From Chitinispirillaceae bacterium (lineage in GTDB: Bacteria; Fibrobacterota; Chitinivibrionia; Chitinivibrionales; Chitinispirillaceae), in NCBI GenBank assembly GCA_016932075.1, contig JAFGDP010000010.1, positions 1 through 64,000 on the forward strand: a DNA stretch of 64,000 nucleotides, written 5' to 3'. Position numbers and translations under genes: made by a program. Each line of letters opens with the position of its first letter. Positions within the stretch are counted from its first letter, which is position 1. The notes under the pieces are model-generated. The model had not been told where the DNA came from. It saw only the letters and a program-made list of their open reading frames with translations, and ran no database searches. This document shows, one piece after another, positions 61,273 through 64,000 of this stretch.

Positions 61273-62940
61273 ATGGTCTCATTCAGGAAAAAGCTCCTTG
61301 ACATCCAGCGTACCCTGTACCTCAGGAATCTGCGCCGGATACAGCAGACCCTGGTACCGGACAAAGCGCTCGACCGGTATTCCCGCGAGTACCACCGGTT
61401 TCTGCGGCGCTACCAGACGATTGTCCCTTCAAGCACCTTGCTGCGCTCCGTGGTTGCAAGCGATGTCGTGTACCATGGCGATTATCATCCCCTGCGGCAG
61501 TCGCAGCGCTGCGTGCTGCGGATCCTGCGCGATATCGTGGACAAGAAACCGGTTATCCTCTGCCTCGAAATGTTCTATCGCGGGGACCAGGAATCCCTTG
61601 ATCAGTTTATGCGAAACGAACTGTCGGAAAAAGAGTTCCTGAAACGGATCGATTTTTCCCAAAAATGGGGATTCCGGTACGAGCACTGGAGGCCGGTCAT
61701 TGATTTATGCAAAACATGCCATGTGCCGGTATGCGGTTTTAACGAACCATCCGAGGGAAGGATGTCGCTGCGGCAGCGTGATGAGGGCGCCGCCGTCACC
61801 GTGGCGACGCTTGTAATCAGAAATCCGGGCACCCTCGTGTATGCGGTTGACGGCGATTACCACATTTCACCCACCCACCTTCCGGCCCGCGTGGAAGAAA
61901 AACTACGTGCCCTCAGAATCGAAGCCAGGCGCACGATCATTTACCAAAACGACGCCACGCTCTACTGGCAGCTTGCCGATGAGGGAAGGGAGGACGCCGA
62001 TGTGCTGCAGATCAGCGAGGACAGTTTCTGCATCATTAATTCCACGCCCGCCAACAAGCTGCAATCATATCTGAATTGGCTGGATTATTCCGGAGACGCG
62101 TACCACCCCATGCACGAGGAGTGGGAAGATCTTTCGGACGAAACCGGCAATACTACCGTACCCGGCATCATCAAGACCATCTGCACGGCGCTCAACCTGC
62201 CCTGGCCCGAAGATGCCCTTGCCAGGCTTGAGATCTATTACGGCAAGCACCTTGACTTCATGGAAATGATCGGCGCGTCAAAAGAACTCTCCAGCCTGGA
62301 GCGGGAGGTCTGGAGAAAGATCAAAAAAGACGAAGGGTTCCTGCTGGAATTTACCAGGGACGGTGCCGACCATTACCTTATCTATCTTCCCAACTCGAGC
62401 CTTAACAGCGCGGCCGAAGAGGCCGCCCACTTTATCAATGCGGTCATGCGCGGCCCGTATAAAAGACCCCGCTCGCCATTCGACCGCTTTTATGCCACGG
62501 TCATGACCGAAGCGATCGGCTTTTTCGGCTCCAAGCTGATCAATGAGCGTCGCAAAGTGCAGACCGTGTGCGGCCTCAGGAACTATATCGGTTCGTTCAA
62601 AAAAGCGAAGCGGCAGCCCACTAAAGCCCAGCGGGCCAGAATCGACCTCTGCCATTTACTGCTCAGGCACCGCTATTATGAGCATACCACAAACGATCCT
62701 GCCGAGTATGAGCGCAGGTTCGGCCCTGTATATGCTGACCGGAGCGGTCTCGCCGTGGAGTTTGCCACACAACTCGGGTATATTCTCGGTGACCGGCTCT
62801 ATTACACGGTGAAAAAGAGAAGGTTCCCGCTCAAGAACATCCTCGACCTTTTTTCCGAAGACTTCAGCCCGCCGCGCAAGGCGTTTGTCCGGTACCTCGA
62901 ACTGACCGCTGCGGTTTCAAAGCGGCGGGCACACGCATGA
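61273..62940 (+). CDS. ChaN-like (haem-binding uptake Tiki superfamily) protein
   Basis: 555 residues with no signal peptide visible at the start (MVSFRKKLLDIQRTLYLRN). The ChaN/PF04187 segment is in the first half: VVYHGDYHPLRQSQ, CLEMFYRGDQESLDQFM and VYAVDGDYHISPTHLP, the typical two His-containing motifs. The second half (about 280-555) is unassigned, helical and basic. ChaN in other bacteria is an iron-regulated haem-binding lipoprotein; here the long C-terminal extension and missing signal suggest another role. It is third in the lipoprotein/OmpP1-like operon and its stop overlaps the next small ORF as ATGA. Confidence 0.75.
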   Translation: MVSFRKKLLDIQRTLYLRNLRRIQQTLVPDKALDRYSREYHRFLRRYQTIVPSSTLLRSVVASDVVYHGDYHPLRQSQRCVLRILRDIVDKKPVILCLEMFYRGDQESLDQFMRNELSEKEFLKRIDFSQKWGFRYEHWRPVIDLCKTCHVPVCGFNEPSEGRMSLRQRDEGAAVTVATLVIRNPGTLVYAVDGDYHISPTHLPARVEEKLRALRIEARRTIIYQNDATLYWQLADEGREDADVLQISEDSFCIINSTPANKLQSYLNWLDYSGDAYHPMHEEWEDLSDETGNTTVPGIIKTICTALNLPWPEDALARLEIYYGKHLDFMEMIGASKELSSLEREVWRKIKKDEGFLLEFTRDGADHYLIYLPNSSLNSAAEEAAHFINAVMRGPYKRPRSPFDRFYATVMTEAIGFFGSKLINERRKVQTVCGLRNYIGSFKKAKRQPTKAQRARIDLCHLLLRHRYYEHTTNDPAEYERRFGPVYADRSGLAVEFATQLGYILGDRLYYTVKKRRFPLKNILDLFSEDFSPPRKAFVRYLELTAAVSKRRAHA

Positions 62941-63119
62941 TCAGCGTCATCGTCCCGATTTCCCCGCTTGAGGGAGAAGGGCTGGAGCCGTATCGTACGC
63001 TTATACTGCCGCCGGGCCATCGCCGTGGTGGCCTGTTTGTGGCCGAAGGTTCGCTCGTTGTGAAGCGGTTCCCTGAAAGCCGGCTGGGCGCGATTGTCCT
63101 GTACGAGGCAATGCGGTAA
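62937..63119 (+). pseudogene. Truncated SpoU/TrmH-type RNA methyltransferase fragment
   Basis: 60 codons. YRTLILPPGHRRGGLFVAEG followed by VVKRF corresponds to the N-terminal substrate-binding part of SpoU-family 2'-O-methyltransferases (the ...R..G.FvaEG..vV.R pattern). The SAM-binding knot domain that should follow (about 180 residues) is absent: the frame stops and no continuation is seen in the other two frames. The ATG overlaps the ChaN-like stop as ATGA, so it may still be translated. It may instead be a real small protein; the fragment view is preferred. Confidence 0.6.
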
Positions 63120-63284
63120 AGGATGCTCACGGGAAAAACCATACCCAGAATGTCGTTGTCTGCTTGTACTTGCCGAAAATCCTTCGTGATTGCCGGTGCA
63201 GTCAGTTATTGACATCCTCTCTTGTTAGATATATTATACATGCAGCGGTCTGTTTGAACCAATAACTCAACCAAGGAGCTCCTG

Positions 63285-63584
63285 ATGGCAGCAGCAAAAA
63301 AGAAGGGCGCGAAAAAACCAGTGAAGAAAGCCGCAAAAGCAAACAGCGCTTTCATGAAACCGATGAAACCGGACCAGGCCCTGGCCGCGATCGTCGGATC
63401 CACGCCCATACCGAGAACCGAAATAACGAAAAAACTCTGGGCCTACATAAAGAAAAATCGCCTTCAGGATAAAGTTAACAAACGCAATATCAATGCGGAC
63501 GGCAATCTACAACCCGTGTTCGGCGGTAAAAAGACCGTCTCAATGTTTGAAATGACCAAACTTGTCGGCAAGCACCTTTCCTAA
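63285..63584 (+). CDS. SWIB/MDM2-domain protein
   Basis: 99 residues: a lysine/alanine-rich N-terminal tail (KKKGAKKPVKKAAKA) and a SWIB domain (SFMKPMKPDQ, VGSTPIPRTEITKKLWAYIK, NINADGNLQPVFGGKKTVSMF in pattern, with the final helix MTKLVGKHLS). SWIB is a eukaryotic chromatin-remodelling fold also found in chlamydiae and some other bacteria, where it is often fused to basic tails that may bind DNA. Strong ribosome-binding site AAGGAG. It stands alone with its own terminator structure. Confidence 0.9.
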   Translation: MAAAKKKGAKKPVKKAAKANSAFMKPMKPDQALAAIVGSTPIPRTEITKKLWAYIKKNRLQDKVNKRNINADGNLQPVFGGKKTVSMFEMTKLVGKHLS

Positions 63585-63594
63585 TCCAACGCTG

Positions 63595-63689
63595 GCATCC
63601 CGGTTTGTATCACACAACAAACCGGGATGCGTCACGTGCCCTTGTGGTTTTCTATGAAGGCACCAAGTGGGTTATCGTGACGCACTTTT
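63595..63689 (+). terminator. Double hairpin after the SWIB gene
   Basis: A perfect 14-bp stem (GCATCCCGGTTTGT with ACAAACCGGGATGC, 63595-63630) is followed by a second stem, GCGTCACG (63629-63636) with CGTGACGC (63676-63683), running into TTTTTT. The stems share two bases, and the second encloses GTGCC/GGCAC. The T tract makes the second a probable terminator; the first may be an added barrier or RNA element. Confidence 0.65.
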
Positions 63690-63704
63690 TTCCCGCCGCC
63701 TTCC

Positions 63705-64000
63705 ATGAAAAGAATTACTGTGTTTACTGACGGCGCGTGTTCCGGCAATCCCGGACCAGGCGGGTATGGCGTCATTCTCCGCTACAACAACCATGAAAAG
63801 GTGATCTCCGGAGGTTTTCGAAAAACCACCAACAATCGCATGGAGCTGTATGCGGCCATTGTGGCCCTCGAGTCGCTCAAGGAACCGTGCGACGTGACCA
63901 TGGTGACCGATTCCCAGTATCTGGTGCACGCCGTAGAAAAGGGATGGCTGCGCGCCTGGAAGGCCAAGGACTGGCGAAAAAGCGGCAAGGGAAGGGTATT
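63705..64000 (+). CDS. rnhA: Ribonuclease HI, N-terminal part (runs off window)
   Basis: The first 98 codons of RNase HI, which cuts RNA in RNA-DNA hybrids. The catalytic residues are in place: [16 protein letters not shown] (Asp10-type), [10 protein letters not shown] (Glu48-type) and VTDSQYLV (Asp70-type). The start ATG is directly followed by KRITVFTDG, as expected. The fourth acidic residue and the end lie beyond the right edge. It follows the terminator structure of the SWIB gene, so it is separately transcribed. Confidence 0.96.
   Translation, partial: MKRITVFTDGACSGNPGPGGYGVILRYNNHEKVISGGFRKTTNNRMELYAAIVALESLKEPCDVTMVTDSQYLVHAVEKGWLRAWKAKDWRKSGKGRV

Overview
The window looks like a chromosomal segment of a Fibrobacterota-type bacterium, probably on the Chitinispirillum/Chitinivibrio side. 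The evidence is a TIGR02147-type regulator (a family defined from Fibrobacter paralogues) overlapping a DUF2341/LamG surface lipoprotein, many exported proteins with C-terminal sorting-like domains as seen in type IX secretion cargo, OmpA proteins with thrombospondin type 3 calcium repeats, and numerous lipoproteins. Base composition is moderately GC-rich. I saw no tRNA, rRNA, CRISPR array, prophage or intact insertion sequence.

Region 1 (1-6270, minus strand) is housekeeping: holB, a PSP1/YaaT-type gene, metG and recJ overlap end to start as one operon, followed by a lipoprotein and an HDOD signalling gene. Region 2 (6.5-23.5 kb) is envelope biology: two tandem OmpA/TSP3 proteins (the first behind a possible 29-codon coupled leader ORF), an outer-membrane barrel, a TPR lipoprotein, then a tightly overlapping operon of ECF sigma factor, zinc-finger anti-sigma factor and exported caspase-like protease fused to a barrel-like domain. 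After it come a gene resembling that C-terminal domain, an LpoB-like/COG3014-like lipoprotein pair, a lipoprotein and an M48 metalloprotease.

Region 3 (23.5-30.4 kb) has a transposase remnant, an AsmA-family protein, an amidohydrolase with an altered metal-site motif, 21-bp tandem repeats, and yajC-def-spoIID. Region 4 (30.4-42 kb) is an exoprotein island: a peptidylarginine/agmatine deiminase-family enzyme, two tandem M64 peptidases, an M6 peptidase, the DUF2341 lipoprotein with its TIGR02147 regulator, and a gingipain-like C25 peptidase; five of these end in a similar sorting-like domain.

Region 5 (42-55.5 kb) has an AT-rich gap with DnaA-box-like sites, kdsD, a hybrid histidine kinase with an expanded heptad repeat next to cheD, a decayed SDR gene, a methyltransferase/glycosyltransferase/membrane-protein cluster, a probable small RNA gene (promoter, hairpins, terminator), an MFS-spermidine-synthase fusion and a DUF559 gene between inverted copies of a GC-rich palindrome. 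Region 6 (55.6-64 kb) has a RarA fusion, dtd, a second candidate small RNA with promoter and terminator, a lipoprotein/OmpP1-like/ChaN-like operon ending in an SpoU methyltransferase fragment, a SWIB-domain protein and the start of rnhA.

The strongest candidates for undescribed biology are the sigma/anti-sigma/exported-caspase operon, the two small RNA candidates, and the deiminase plus gingipain-like exoprotein island. All functions are inferred from reading the sequence; no database search was run.
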